A DNA stretch of 64,000 nt from an uncultured Woeseia sp. Lineage in GTDB: Bacteria > Pseudomonadota > Gammaproteobacteria > Steroidobacterales > Woeseiaceae. The stretch is taken from contig CAJWFK010000010.1 of the NCBI GenBank assembly GCA_913031125.1, positions 19,676 through 83,675 of the forward strand. The letters run 5' to 3'. The position numbers and the translations under genes were made by a program. This document shows, piece by piece, positions 33,350-42,118 of this stretch; the first letter of the stretch is position 1; every line of letters starts with the position of its first letter. The notes under the pieces were generated by a model, which was not told the origin of the DNA, made no database searches, and was given only the letters and a program-made list of their open reading frames with translations.

Positions 33350-34057
33350 ATGAAAGACAATATTGATACCAATGAAATCGCCAAGTTTGATTCGCTTGCA
33401 GCGAACTGGTGGGATCCAGACGGTGAATTTAGACCGCTCCATGATATAAACCCACTTCGCCTCGACTGGATCCGGCAACGTGCCCACCTACCTGGAAACA
33501 AGGTAGTAGATATAGGCTGTGGTGGAGGCATTCTTACGGAGTCAATGGCATCTAAGGGCGCTGTCGTATCGGGAATTGATATGGCAGAAAAACCTCTTGG
33601 TGTAGCTCGCCTCCACCAAATCGAATCCGGCACAGATATAGAATATATTCAGTGTACTGCGGAATCTCTCGCGTCAGACCGAGCTGGCGAATATGACATC
33701 GTTACGTGTTTAGAAATGCTTGAACACGTGCCATCGCCATCAAATGTAATCGCAGCATGTCAGAAACTTGCCAGACCAGGTGGAGACGTATTTTTCTCAA
33801 CCATAAATCGGAATCCAAAATCATTTCTGTTCGCGATTGTTGGTGCTGAATATATGCTCAAACTACTTCCGCAAGGAACCCATGAATACGACAAGTTTAT
33901 TCGCCCATCCGAGTTGGAAAGCTGGGCACGCACTTCAGGGCTGCAACTAAAAGATAGTATCGGCATGCACTATAACCCGCTATTAAGGGAATACACATTA
34001 GGGCCCAACATAGACGTCAATTACCTTATGCACTTTCGAAAGCCAGAAACTGTCTAA
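33350..34057 (+). CDS. ubiG: ubiquinone biosynthesis O-methyltransferase
   Basis: Performs the two O-methylations of ubiquinone synthesis. From the ATG at 33350 it has 235 residues, near the family length; the open frame reaches a GTG at 33230 but that adds a non-conserved extension. SAM motif I is VVDIGCGGGILTESMA. FDSLAANWWDPDGEFRPLHDINP near the start and GTHEYDKFIRPSEL near the end are diagnostic. It is divergent from gyrA. The region between holds overlapping TATAAT-like -10 boxes near 33197-33206 but no clear -35. Confidence 0.94.
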   Translation: MKDNIDTNEIAKFDSLAANWWDPDGEFRPLHDINPLRLDWIRQRAHLPGNKVVDIGCGGGILTESMASKGAVVSGIDMAEKPLGVARLHQIESGTDIEYIQCTAESLASDRAGEYDIVTCLEMLEHVPSPSNVIAACQKLARPGGDVFFSTINRNPKSFLFAIVGAEYMLKLLPQGTHEYDKFIRPSELESWARTSGLQLKDSIGMHYNPLLREYTLGPNIDVNYLMHFRKPETV

Positions 34058-34058
34058 C

Positions 34059-34730
34059 GTGGCACATTTAAAAAACCTTAAAGCTATATTTTTCGATCTT
34101 GATGGGACACTTATAGACACCGCTCCAGATATGATTGCTGTTCTCACAAACATACAAACAAAAGAAGGTCAAAAACCAATACCTTATGAAATAGCGCGGC
34201 AATATGTGTCGAATGGCTCTGCTGGCCTCATAAACCTAGCTTTTCCACATGAGTCTCAAACAAAAAAAGAAATGCTACAAGAAAGATTCTTGGATCTGTA
34301 CGAAGAATCAGTCTGTATTCATTCGACTCTTTTTCCCGGATTGAATTTACTACTGGATAATCTCGATGCTAAGAAGATTCCATGGGGTATCATCACGAAT
34401 AAACCGGCACGAATGACCATACCATTAGTACAGGCTCTAGGTATCGGTAATAGAACAAAATGCGTCATTAGCGGTGATACACTCCGGAAGCGAAAACCTG
34501 ATCCGGCCCCACTGCGACTAGCGAGCAAAAAAATCGGTGTTGCTCCCAAAGATTCAGTTTACATAGGGGATGCTGAGAGAGATATTGAGGCTGGCCATAA
34601 TGCTGGGATGCAGACAATAGCTGTAACTTATGGCTATATTACGGAAAACGATGATCCAACAACGTGGAATGCCGACTACATTGTCGATGACAGTAAAAGA
34701 CTCGCTCGGATACTTTTGGACGGGGTATAA
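34059..34730 (+). CDS. gph: phosphoglycolate phosphatase (HAD family)
   Basis: Removes phosphate from 2-phosphoglycolate formed in DNA repair. Starts at GTG 34059, 1 bp after ubiG. HAD motif I is FFDLDGTLIDTAPDM, motif II lies in WGIITNKPA, motif III is the RKRKPDPAPL lysine region and motif IV is VYIGDAERDIEAG. 223 residues. The ubiG-gph order is common in gammaproteobacteria. It may act on other small phosphates. Confidence 0.9.
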   Translation: MAHLKNLKAIFFDLDGTLIDTAPDMIAVLTNIQTKEGQKPIPYEIARQYVSNGSAGLINLAFPHESQTKKEMLQERFLDLYEESVCIHSTLFPGLNLLLDNLDAKKIPWGIITNKPARMTIPLVQALGIGNRTKCVISGDTLRKRKPDPAPLRLASKKIGVAPKDSVYIGDAERDIEAGHNAGMQTIAVTYGYITENDDPTTWNADYIVDDSKRLARILLDGV

Positions 34731-34768
34731 GCCGAAAACATTATGAACATCATTAAAGCTGACTCACT

Positions 34769-35992
34769 GTGGTAGAAATTTTGGATATCGGATTAGTTAT
34801 TGGATTAGTTATTGGATTAGTTATTGGTGCACTTGTAATGTGGCTCATCCTACGCAAAGGAGATGCTGATTATGATGCTGCAAAAAATCAGCTGAAGAGT
34901 GAATTTCTGGATATCGCCCAACAATCACTTCAAAATAACAACGAACAATTCCTTCAACTTGCCGAACAAAATCTCGGAGCACATCAGGAACGAGCAAAAA
35001 GAGAGCTTAGTGAGCGCGAAAAAGCAGTCGAAAACCTAGTAAAGCCTATCAAGGATGCTTTACAGAAATCGCAAAAACAGATTGCAGAATTAGAGAAAGC
35101 CAGGGGAGAAGCCTATGGTGGTATACGAGCTCAACTTGAGTCCATGCAAACGAGCCAGAAAACACTGGCGCAAGAGACCCAGAATCTCGTTAACGCATTG
35201 CGACGCCCTGAGGTAAGAGGCCGTTGGGGCGAAATGACATTGAAGCGATGCGTTGAACTCGCAGGAATGGTGGAACATTGTGATTTTCAAGAACAAGTCC
35301 ACCAAAAAGGTGCCGACAAGACAATCCGTCCAGACATGATAGTGCGAATGCCCAATGAGCGGGAATTGGTCGTTGATGTGAAAACGCCACTTGATGCATA
35401 TCTAGAGGCTATTGAGGCCGAAGATGAGAAGCAACGCAGGGTCGCCCTTAAAAGATACGCCAGAAATGTCCGTGAGCATATCCGCAGCCTATCAAGCAAG
35501 GCTTACTGGGATCAGTTTTCCCAAAGTCCTGATTTTGTCATCTTGTTTATTCCGGGAGATCAATTCCTCAGTGCGGCTACTAGCGAGGATCCAGAACTTA
35601 TCGAAAAAGCGCTTTCACAACATATCATTCTTGCTACTCCTACTAGCTTTGTCGCTTTGTTAAAAGCCGTTGCCTATGGATGGAGGCAGTTGGCACTGAC
35701 GGACAACGCGGCAGAGATCCGCAAATTGGCTGAAGACCTCTATGGCAGGCTGGAAACATTCGTCAGTCACTTAGGGGGAGTTGGCAAACAATTATCAAGT
35801 AGCGTTGAAAAATATAACGCAGCCATCGGGTCCCTGGAACGCCGGGTCTTACCCGGCGCCAGAAAGTTCGTTGACTTAGGTATTCACCCGACAAAGACAG
35901 TAGGTAAACTAGAGCAAATCGAGCAACGCCCGCGACAGATTATAGGATCGGACAACGATGCCGACCTAGAAAGTGATAATTCTTCAGAATGA
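34769..35992 (+). CDS. rmuC: DNA recombination protein RmuC
   Basis: A membrane-anchored nuclease-fold protein thought to limit inversions between short repeats. GTG start at 34769. The N-terminal membrane segment is made of the repeated motif GLVI, followed by a long coiled coil to about residue 145 (LGAHQERAKRELSEREKAVENL). The conserved core reads RRPEVRGRWGEMTLKRCVELAGM, and VVDVKTPLDAYLEA holds the PD-(D/E)xK-like site. The C-terminus is acidic. 407 residues is typical. Confidence 0.92.
   Translation: MVEILDIGLVIGLVIGLVIGALVMWLILRKGDADYDAAKNQLKSEFLDIAQQSLQNNNEQFLQLAEQNLGAHQERAKRELSEREKAVENLVKPIKDALQKSQKQIAELEKARGEAYGGIRAQLESMQTSQKTLAQETQNLVNALRRPEVRGRWGEMTLKRCVELAGMVEHCDFQEQVHQKGADKTIRPDMIVRMPNERELVVDVKTPLDAYLEAIEAEDEKQRRVALKRYARNVREHIRSLSSKAYWDQFSQSPDFVILFIPGDQFLSAATSEDPELIEKALSQHIILATPTSFVALLKAVAYGWRQLALTDNAAEIRKLAEDLYGRLETFVSHLGGVGKQLSSSVEKYNAAIGSLERRVLPGARKFVDLGIHPTKTVGKLEQIEQRPRQIIGSDNDADLESDNSSE
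34790..34825 (+). repeat. three perfect 12-bp tandem units inside rmuC
   Basis: GGATTAGTTATT occurs three times without a mismatch at 34790-34801, 34802-34813 and 34814-34825. It encodes repeats of Gly-Leu-Val-Ile within the RmuC membrane anchor. Each unit is a multiple of three, so copy changes would lengthen or shorten the anchor without a frameshift. Confidence 0.9.
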
Positions 35993-36023
35993 CAGCTACA
36001 ACTAATCTCAAAATGAATCCCGC

Positions 36024-36776
36024 TTGAACATTAACCCGAAAGATTACCAGTACACTGACGATATACTGAATGACCGAATAATTCTTATTACTGGTGCCAG
36101 TGACGGAATCGGGCGAGCCTTGGCTTTGAGTGCTGCCGCTTTGGGAGCGCGTGTCATACTGCACGGAAGAAATACCCAAAAACTTGAACAGGTATATGAC
36201 GATATTGAAAAAATAGGCAGTGCCTTAACGCCCGCCATTGCAGTGCTTGATTTGTCGGTTGCGACAGGAGATGACTATGCCGCACTTGCGGATAGCGTTG
36301 AGGATTCTTTCGGGAAACTTGATGGCTTACTACACAACGCTGCCATTCTGGGACAAAGACTACCGCTCGATCAATATGATCCAAACGAATGGGCCCAAGT
36401 TTTGCATGTGAATTTGACCGCACCAATGGTACTCACACAGGTACTCATGCCTTTGCTCAGAAAATCGGCAGACCCCTCAGTGATTTTTACTAGCAGCGGT
36501 GTCGGGCGTATCGGGAAAGCATTTTGGGGTGCGTATTCCGCATCTAAATTTGGAATTGAAGCCTTATCGCAAATACTTGCAGAAGAAAACACCCACACAG
36601 GACTTCGGGCTAATTGTATTAACCCAGGACCAGTCCGAACTAATATGCGTCTACAAGCCTATCCGGCCGAGAACAAGGATAAATTAGCGACACCTGAAGA
36701 TATAACAGCTGCTTATATCTACCTGTTAGGACCGGATAGCAAAGGAATCACCGGAAAAAGCTTTGATATAAGTTAA
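36024..36776 (+). CDS. yciK: short-chain dehydrogenase, YciK type
   Basis: An NAD(P)-dependent short-chain dehydrogenase of unknown substrate. Start is TTG 36024, as no ATG/GTG precedes the conserved ILNDRIILITGASDGIGRALA cofactor loop. The catalytic triad is visible as TSSGVG (Ser) and YSASK (Tyr and Lys); LHNAAILG and INPGPVRTNM are also present. 250 residues. Location after rmuC and before the rluB cluster is compatible with the YciK neighbourhood. Confidence 0.88.
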   Translation: MNINPKDYQYTDDILNDRIILITGASDGIGRALALSAAALGARVILHGRNTQKLEQVYDDIEKIGSALTPAIAVLDLSVATGDDYAALADSVEDSFGKLDGLLHNAAILGQRLPLDQYDPNEWAQVLHVNLTAPMVLTQVLMPLLRKSADPSVIFTSSGVGRIGKAFWGAYSASKFGIEALSQILAEENTHTGLRANCINPGPVRTNMRLQAYPAENKDKLATPEDITAAYIYLLGPDSKGITGKSFDIS

Positions 36777-36802
36777 TCTTTAGGTTCAGGTATATATTGT
36801 AT

Positions 36803-37564
36803 CTATTTGTTTTTCTGATAGTTAACTTTACTCTTTATACCAGCGGCTTGGTATAAAAGTTTCGTTTGATCTTGAGTTAGAACTTCATATTGTCCCCGCC
36901 GCAGTTTTTTCGATAAATTTATCGGCCCAAACCCTATACGAATGAGCCGGCTTACCTTGTAGCCTATGGCTTCCCATATCCTGCGGACCTCCCGATTACG
37001 TCCCGATTGCAGACTTACGGTGAACCAACGATTAGAGCCAGTACCACCAGCCGAAGAGAGCGAGTCAAAATTAGCAATACCGTCCTCTAATGCAACACCG
37101 GCAAGCAACCGATTTAATTCTAATTCGCTAGGGGCCCCATGCACCCTAACTGCGTAGCGTCGCTCTATTTGATTTGAAGGATGCATCAGGGTATTCGCCA
37201 AAATGCCATCGGTCGTAAAAAGCAGTAATCCCATAGTTGAAAAATCCAGCCGTCCGACTGCTATCCAACGGGCTCCAGAGAGATGCGGTAATGATTGAAA
37301 CACCGTACGCCTGCCTCGCGGGTCCGAACGACTCGTGATCTCGTTATCTGGCTTATTGTAGGCTATACACTGTTCAATCAAATTTTGGTTGGAAACGATT
37401 AACGGTCGTTTATCCAGAAGAAAATACTCTGTGCCGGCGACACGTTCCCCGATGACAGCAAGACGCCCATTTATAGTTAATCGCCCCTCACGGATCCACG
37501 CTTCAATTTGACGGCGAGAACCATGCCCAGCATTTGCCAGAATCTTTTGAATACGAGCGGCCAT
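36803..37564 (-). CDS. rluB: 23S rRNA pseudouridine synthase B
   Basis: Modifies U2605 of 23S rRNA. An N-terminal S4 domain (RIQKILANAGHGSRRQIEAWI) is followed by the RsuA-type catalytic motif GRLDFSTMGLLLFTTDG, with the nucleophilic Asp. VSLQSGRNREVRRIWEAIG near the end completes the family pattern. 253 residues from the ATG at 37564, which overlaps the scpB stop by one base. It lacks the long tail found in Escherichia coli. Confidence 0.92.
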   Translation of the reverse strand: MAARIQKILANAGHGSRRQIEAWIREGRLTINGRLAVIGERVAGTEYFLLDKRPLIVSNQNLIEQCIAYNKPDNEITSRSDPRGRRTVFQSLPHLSGARWIAVGRLDFSTMGLLLFTTDGILANTLMHPSNQIERRYAVRVHGAPSELELNRLLAGVALEDGIANFDSLSSAGGTGSNRWFTVSLQSGRNREVRRIWEAIGYKVSRLIRIGFGPINLSKKLRRGQYEVLTQDQTKLLYQAAGIKSKVNYQKNK

Positions 37565-38322
37565 CAAGCCTCGCTAGATTGTTTATTTTCGTCTTCTAAT
37601 TCATCTAGATTAGGAGCGGCTGAGGGCTCGGCTTCAACGTGGTTATTCTCAACCATACCGTCGGTATCACCGCCCCCCATATCAACCTTTTCTGAGTTAC
37701 CAACATCATCTCGGATCGATATTTCTGCGGCCGAGGGATCAGCTACTGCGTCGACATTTTCAACATCCGGCAAATTAAATTGCACTCGCAGACTTTCCCA
37801 ATCAGCGATGTCTGATAACGGAGGCAAATCATCAAGCGTTTTTAAGTTGAAATAATCGAGGAAACTCTTCGTTGTACCAAACATTTCTGGTCTACCTGGC
37901 ACATCGCGATGACCTAGGACACGAATCCATTCTCGCTCAAGGAGTGTACGTACAATGTTGGTGCTAACTGAAACACCACGTATTTCTTCAATCTCACCAC
38001 GCGTTATTGGTTGCCTGTAAGCAATCAAGGCTAATGTTTCGAAGAGCGCCCGTGAATATCTCGGTGGCCGTTCCTCCCAAAGCTTCTGAAGGCGCTCAGC
38101 CATACCTAACTCAATTTGAATCCGAAATCCGGATGCAACCTCCTTAACTGTTAGGGCTCTATATTGGTAATCGTCAATCAGACTTCCAATCGCGACCCGG
38201 ATATCCGATTTTCCTGGCATTGAGTCTTCATCAAAAAGTTTCTGGAGCTGATCGATGTTTAGTGGACGACCGGCAGCCAATAATGCTGCTTCGATGAAAT
38301 ATTTTATTTGCTCTTCATCCAT
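37564..38322 (-). CDS. scpB: segregation and condensation protein B
   Basis: Partner of ScpA and Smc in chromosome condensation. Tandem winged-helix motifs are seen: YFIEAALLAAGRPLNIDQLQKLF, then RALFETLALIAYRQPITRGEIEEIRGVSVS. A long acidic tail follows from about residue 185, as in gammaproteobacterial ScpB. 252 residues. It is downstream of scpA by 17 bp and coupled to rluB by an overlapping stop and start. Confidence 0.93.
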   Translation of the reverse strand: MDEEQIKYFIEAALLAAGRPLNIDQLQKLFDEDSMPGKSDIRVAIGSLIDDYQYRALTVKEVASGFRIQIELGMAERLQKLWEERPPRYSRALFETLALIAYRQPITRGEIEEIRGVSVSTNIVRTLLEREWIRVLGHRDVPGRPEMFGTTKSFLDYFNLKTLDDLPPLSDIADWESLRVQFNLPDVENVDAVADPSAAEISIRDDVGNSEKVDMGGGDTDGMVENNHVEAEPSAAPNLDELEDENKQSSEA

Positions 38323-38339
38323 GGACCACTAACTCCTTA

Positions 38340-39248
38340 TCATTCATCCGCAGGATCCATTGCAACATTCTCCCCTTTATCTGCAACCAGTCGGACAGAT
38401 GATGCAGCTCTCACATGAAGAGGTGTATATGCATCAGATTGAGTCACTTCAATTACTGATTCCCGCAACAACTCAAGTATTGCAATAAAAGTCACAGCGA
38501 CCCCCATGCGCCCCTCCTCTGGATCGAATAGGTCTTGGAATTCGGAAAACGAGCCAGCCTTGATGCGACTTAATATCTCGGACATCCTCTGCTGCACTGA
38601 CATGGGTTCTCGCTGAACATGCAAATTGGCGAACATCTCTGCGCGTTTTAACACATCATGAAATGCGAGCATGAGTTCTTTTAGCGTTGCGTCTGGTAAC
38701 TTCCGAGTTATTTTGCGCTCTGGTGCATCGATAGTGGCGACGCGTACATCTCTTTCTAAGCGTGGCAACAAACTGATATCTTCCGCTGCTTTTTTAAACC
38801 TTTCATATTCTTGGAGACGCCTTACTAATTCCGCCCGCGGATCTTCCTCTTCTTCCTCATCAGCTTCTGGGCGCGGCAATAACATACGGGACTTTATCTC
38901 AGCGAGCATAGCCGCCATCAATAAATATTCACCAGCGAGTTCGAGCTGCATTTCTTTCATGAGCCCTATGTACTCTACATACTGCTGGGTAATTTCAGCT
39001 ATAGGGATATCAAGAATATCAATGTTCTGGCGGCGTATGAGATAGAGAAGCAGATCAAGGGGACCCTCAAAAGCCTCTAAAAACACCTGTAAAGCGTAGG
39101 GTGGTATATAAAGGTCTTGAGGTAGCTCTGTGACTGGCTCGCCATCAACAACAGCAAAGGGCATCTCACTTTGCGCTGGCAGCATTTCCCCGTGCCCTTC
39201 CGGTTTAGGCGCGTCTTTCGGTGTAAGGACTTTCAGTTCCGGTTTCAT
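38340..39248 (-). CDS. scpA: segregation and condensation protein A
   Basis: The kleisin that bridges the Smc dimer. Diagnostic segments are FEGPLDLLLYLIRRQNIDILDIPIAEITQQYVEY near residues 55-90 and MAAMLAEIKSRMLLP shortly after. The acidic linker EADEEEEEDPRAELVRRL follows, and the C-terminal winged helix contains VAVTFIAILELLRESVIEV. 302 residues. It stands before scpB on the minus strand. The Smc gene itself lies 6 kb away in this window. Confidence 0.94.
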   Translation of the reverse strand: MKPELKVLTPKDAPKPEGHGEMLPAQSEMPFAVVDGEPVTELPQDLYIPPYALQVFLEAFEGPLDLLLYLIRRQNIDILDIPIAEITQQYVEYIGLMKEMQLELAGEYLLMAAMLAEIKSRMLLPRPEADEEEEEDPRAELVRRLQEYERFKKAAEDISLLPRLERDVRVATIDAPERKITRKLPDATLKELMLAFHDVLKRAEMFANLHVQREPMSVQQRMSEILSRIKAGSFSEFQDLFDPEEGRMGVAVTFIAILELLRESVIEVTQSDAYTPLHVRAASSVRLVADKGENVAMDPADE

Positions 39249-39281
39249 GAAAATACCAGCAGCAATCCAATTAGTTTACCG

Positions 39282-39311
39282 CAAAACTAAGCTGAGCATC
39301 TAAGCTCAGCT
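39282..39311 (-). terminator. hairpin after the yciO stop codon
   Basis: AGCTGAGC (39290-39297) and GCTCAGCT (39304-39311) form a perfect 8-bp stem. On the minus strand the stem is followed by TTAGTTTTG. It overlaps the yciO stop and lies 42 bp before the scpA start; it is either a weak terminator or a stabilising hairpin. Confidence 0.5.
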
Positions 39312-39929
39312 AACTAATGAGCTAGTATCTCCTAGCCCATCCCTAATAATTTCGATATCACCCTTCGAGAGATCGATCACCGTTGTGGGCTCAATTCCAA
39401 CGGTACCGGCATCTACAATAAGGTCAATACCATCGCCAATCCTGTCCTGTATGGCAGCAGCATCAGCAAGTGGTAAATCTTCTCCCGGTAACAATAGCGT
39501 GGAACTCATTATTGGCTCACCAAGGGACTCCAGCATAGCTTTAACCACAGCATGATCTGGCACCCTTAAACCAATTGTCCGTCTCCGCTTATTTAGCAGC
39601 CGTTTTGGCACCTCTCGAGTTGCCGGCAAAATAAATGTATAGGGCCCTGGTGTGAATGACTTAAGGATCCGATAAGCCCAATTATCTGCACGGGCATACA
39701 AACTTATCTCCGACAGGTGGCTGCAAACAAGCGTGAAATTATGGTGCTTATCTAACTGTCTAATTTTACGCATCTTATCCATCGCAACCTTATCCCCCAA
39801 ATGACATCCAAGTGCGAAAATCGAATCTGTTGGATAGGCAATTAATCCACCGCTACGCAACGTTGCTACAACTTTAGCTACAAGACGAGGCTGTGGATAT
39901 GCTCGATGAATTTTAACGACTCTTGCCAT
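39306..39929 (-). CDS. yciO: Sua5/YciO/YrdC-family protein, YciO type
   Basis: A putative threonylcarbamoyl-AMP-synthase-fold protein whose cellular role is not settled. Core motifs: LIAYPTDSIFALGC, MRKIRQLDKHHNFTLVC, FTPGPYTFILPAT and GLRVPDH near residue 122. 207 residues from the ATG at 39929; the in-frame GTG at 39932 adds one codon. Adjacent to scpA, as in other gammaproteobacteria. The short length is typical for YciO rather than TsaC/Sua5. Confidence 0.88.
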   Translation of the reverse strand: MARVVKIHRAYPQPRLVAKVVATLRSGGLIAYPTDSIFALGCHLGDKVAMDKMRKIRQLDKHHNFTLVCSHLSEISLYARADNWAYRILKSFTPGPYTFILPATREVPKRLLNKRRRTIGLRVPDHAVVKAMLESLGEPIMSSTLLLPGEDLPLADAAAIQDRIGDGIDLIVDAGTVGIEPTTVIDLSKGDIEIIRDGLGDTSSLVS

Positions 39930-40040
39930 CACTGAATTGTAACGAGAGATTGCTTTCGTTGCTGCTTTGTTTTCAGCGTTTTCTCTGTCTGTTCATTTAA
40001 GCTATGATTCGGCACCGCTTATCGGTGGAATAAACTTCTG

Positions 40041-40598
40041 ATGCATCTTTTATTAGATTACATCCCAATTATCGCGTTTATCTTCGCTTATTTTTATGAA
40101 GATATCTTTTTTGCGACCGGGGTACTCATGGCAGTGATGCCAGCCGTGCTCGCGGCGCAGTGGCTTCTTACGAAAAAGCTCAACCGCATTTATGCGGCCT
40201 CAACGGCATTAGTTCTCATCTTAGGCGGATTTACACTCGCCTTTCGCAACCCAACATTCCTGTATTGGAAACCAACCGTTCTAAACTGGGCAATCGGACT
40301 TGTTTTCTTAGGTAGCCAATGGATTGGAGAAAAGACCATCGCTCAAAGGATGCTGGGTAGCGCAGCAACACTTGAGGTTGCCCAGTGGCGCCGGCTAAAT
40401 CAAATGTGGGTTGGATTTTTTATATTCTCAGGTGCATTGAATATTTACGTCGCGTATACATTCAGTGAAGCCTTTTGGGTTAAATTTAAGTTATTCGGCA
40501 TGTTGGGAGTTACGTTAATATTCGTGATTATTCAAACCATCTGGTTAACAATGACATCACAAAAAAATAACTCAGCTAACCAAGACGCAGAATCCTAA
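40041..40598 (+). CDS. yciB: inner-membrane septation protein YciB family
   Basis: A 185-residue polytopic membrane protein linked to cell-envelope and septum integrity. Five membrane spans can be seen, starting with LLDYIPIIAFIFAYFYEDIFFATG. The conserved GSQWIGEKTIAQRMLG and RLNQMWVGFFIFSGALNIYVAY are characteristic. It is followed after 1 bp by yciI and then bolA, a conserved plus-strand unit. Confidence 0.93.
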   Translation: MHLLLDYIPIIAFIFAYFYEDIFFATGVLMAVMPAVLAAQWLLTKKLNRIYAASTALVLILGGFTLAFRNPTFLYWKPTVLNWAIGLVFLGSQWIGEKTIAQRMLGSAATLEVAQWRRLNQMWVGFFIFSGALNIYVAYTFSEAFWVKFKLFGMLGVTLIFVIIQTIWLTMTSQKNNSANQDAES

Positions 40599-40599
40599 T

Positions 40600-40899
40600 A
40601 TGTGGTACGCGATTATTAGTGAAGACCATCATGATAGCCTAACTATTAGAATGGCCACCCGCGCAGCCCACTTAGCTAGGGCCAAGAAACTAGTAGACGA
40701 AGGTCGAGTACTAATCGGTGGACCACACCCATCAATTGATTCGGAGGATCCAGGCTCAGCAGGTTTTTCCGGCAGCCTGCTAGTGGTCGATTTCCCATCA
40801 CTGGATGAAGCCAAGGAATGGGCAGAAAACGACCCCTATGTGACCGCAGGTGTCTACAAACACGTAACGGTAAAGCCATTCAACTTAGTTTTGCCATGA
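40600..40899 (+). CDS. yciI: YciI-like protein
   Basis: A 99-residue ferredoxin-like fold protein. The start MWYAIISEDHHDS and the GPHPSIDSEDPGSAGFSGSL loop with the DEAKEWAENDPYVTAGVY end match YciI, where His and Asp of the cleft are proposed catalytic residues. No verified role in most hosts. Sits 1 bp after yciB and overlaps bolA by 4 bp. Confidence 0.9.
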   Translation: MWYAIISEDHHDSLTIRMATRAAHLARAKKLVDEGRVLIGGPHPSIDSEDPGSAGFSGSLLVVDFPSLDEAKEWAENDPYVTAGVYKHVTVKPFNLVLP

Positions 40900-41168
40900 A
40901 TAAAAAACGGACTGAACTGATTCGAGCAACACTTGAAGCACAATTCAGTCCAGTAGAACTTTTAATTAAAGATCAGAGCCATCTGCATGCAGGGCACAAA
41001 GGGGCCAAGGATGGCAAAGGACATTTTTCTGTAACTATTATATCTGACATATTTGAGGGGAAAGACAAGATTCAGCGGCACAGAATGGTTTATGATGCGC
41101 TGAAACAACTATTAGCTACTCAGATTCATGCACTGCAAATTAAGGCACTTACTTCAGCTGAGCGCTAG
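40896..41168 (+). CDS. BolA-family protein
   Basis: 90 residues from the ATG at 40896, which overlaps the yciI stop (ATGA). BolA features: PVELLIKDQSHLHAGHKGAKDG with the histidines that, together with a glutaredoxin, may bind an Fe-S cluster, then HFSVTIISDIFEGKDKIQRHRMVYDAL. BolA proteins act in Fe-S handling and in stress-related morphology. It could be BolA or IbaG; I assign only the family. Confidence 0.87.
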   Translation: MNKKRTELIRATLEAQFSPVELLIKDQSHLHAGHKGAKDGKGHFSVTIISDIFEGKDKIQRHRMVYDALKQLLATQIHALQIKALTSAER

Positions 41169-41216
41169 AAAACTGTGCGCTTTTATCGTTATCAAACTAA
41201 TCCAAGGGTTTAAATC

Positions 41217-42023
41217 ATGGGCTTAATCAATAGTCCACATGCAAAAAAACTTCGCATGTTGGTCATCAGTCTTTTATCAGGCATATTTTTCACTACAAAT
41301 CAGGTTTCAGCAGAAACGCTATTTACGGTCAACGGAGTTGAGGTTGATAGCGCCGTTGTTGATATTTGGTTTAACAGCCGACTTCCAGATCAGGGCGGCC
41401 AAGCAAACGCGCAACAGCGGGAACTATTAATCGCCCAATTGCGCGATATATACATTCTGGCAACTCAGGACAATGCAGCCAGCCTAGCTCAAGAGGCAGG
41501 TACTGCGGCTCAACTGCATTTACAACGACACAATATTTTGGCTCAGGCAGTTGCGAATCAAATTCTTAGCGAGATTGAAATTACAGAGGATGAGATTGCT
41601 GCAGAATATGAACGGCAAATTCAGATGGCTCCTCCGCTAGATTTCAAAGCTAGGCACATCCTAGTTGCATCACAGGGTGAGGCTATGGATTTAATCCAGC
41701 TATTGGATGATGGTGCAGACTTTCAAGAATTAGCTAAGGAAAAATCAACGGGCCCTAGCGGCCCAAGTGGCGGTGACCTTGGATGGTTCTCGCCAAATCA
41801 AATGGTGGCTCCTTTTTCTGCTGCTGTTACCACGCTGCAAGATGGTTCGTATACATCTAGTCCAGTACAAACACAATTTGGTTGGCATGTAATTCTCCGA
41901 GAAGATTCCCGCGATTCGGTCCCACCAACTCTTGAAGTGGCAACCGATGGCCTTAGAACTGCTGTCCAACAGCGTAAATTTGATGAGCGCTTGGCGGAGC
42001 TTCGAGCAGCGGCAAGTCAGTAA
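41217..42023 (+). CDS. periplasmic peptidyl-prolyl isomerase, parvulin type
   Basis: A 268-residue exported folding factor. An N-terminal signal peptide (LVISLLSGIFFTTNQVSA) is followed by a SurA-like helical region. A parvulin domain begins near residue 143 with FKARHILVASQGEAMD and continues with FQELAKEKSTGPSG, GGDLGWFSPNQMV and QTQFGWHVI. It follows bolA by about 50 bp and is the last coding gene before the candidate small RNA region. The closest functional match would be a PpiC/PpiD-like chaperone. Confidence 0.85.
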   Translation: MGLINSPHAKKLRMLVISLLSGIFFTTNQVSAETLFTVNGVEVDSAVVDIWFNSRLPDQGGQANAQQRELLIAQLRDIYILATQDNAASLAQEAGTAAQLHLQRHNILAQAVANQILSEIEITEDEIAAEYERQIQMAPPLDFKARHILVASQGEAMDLIQLLDDGADFQELAKEKSTGPSGPSGGDLGWFSPNQMVAPFSAAVTTLQDGSYTSSPVQTQFGWHVILREDSRDSVPPTLEVATDGLRTAVQQRKFDERLAELRAAASQ

Positions 42024-42069
42024 TCCAAGCATAAATTTAATGCAATCAAATTCTACTGACCGATTATTT

Positions 42070-42085
42070 TGTGAAGTAGGTCACA
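42070..42085. promoter_or_regulatory. CRP/Vfr-type binding palindrome
   Basis: TGTGA-AGTAGG-TCACA at 42070-42085 matches the core consensus TGTGA-N6-TCACA in all ten arm positions. Its centre (42077.5) lies 41.5 bp before a possible start near 42119, with TAACCT at 42107-42112 as a weak -10. That is the class-II activator position. Confidence 0.6.
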
Positions 42086-42118
42086 GCTAATCATCCAGGT
42101 AACAGTTAACCTTTAACT

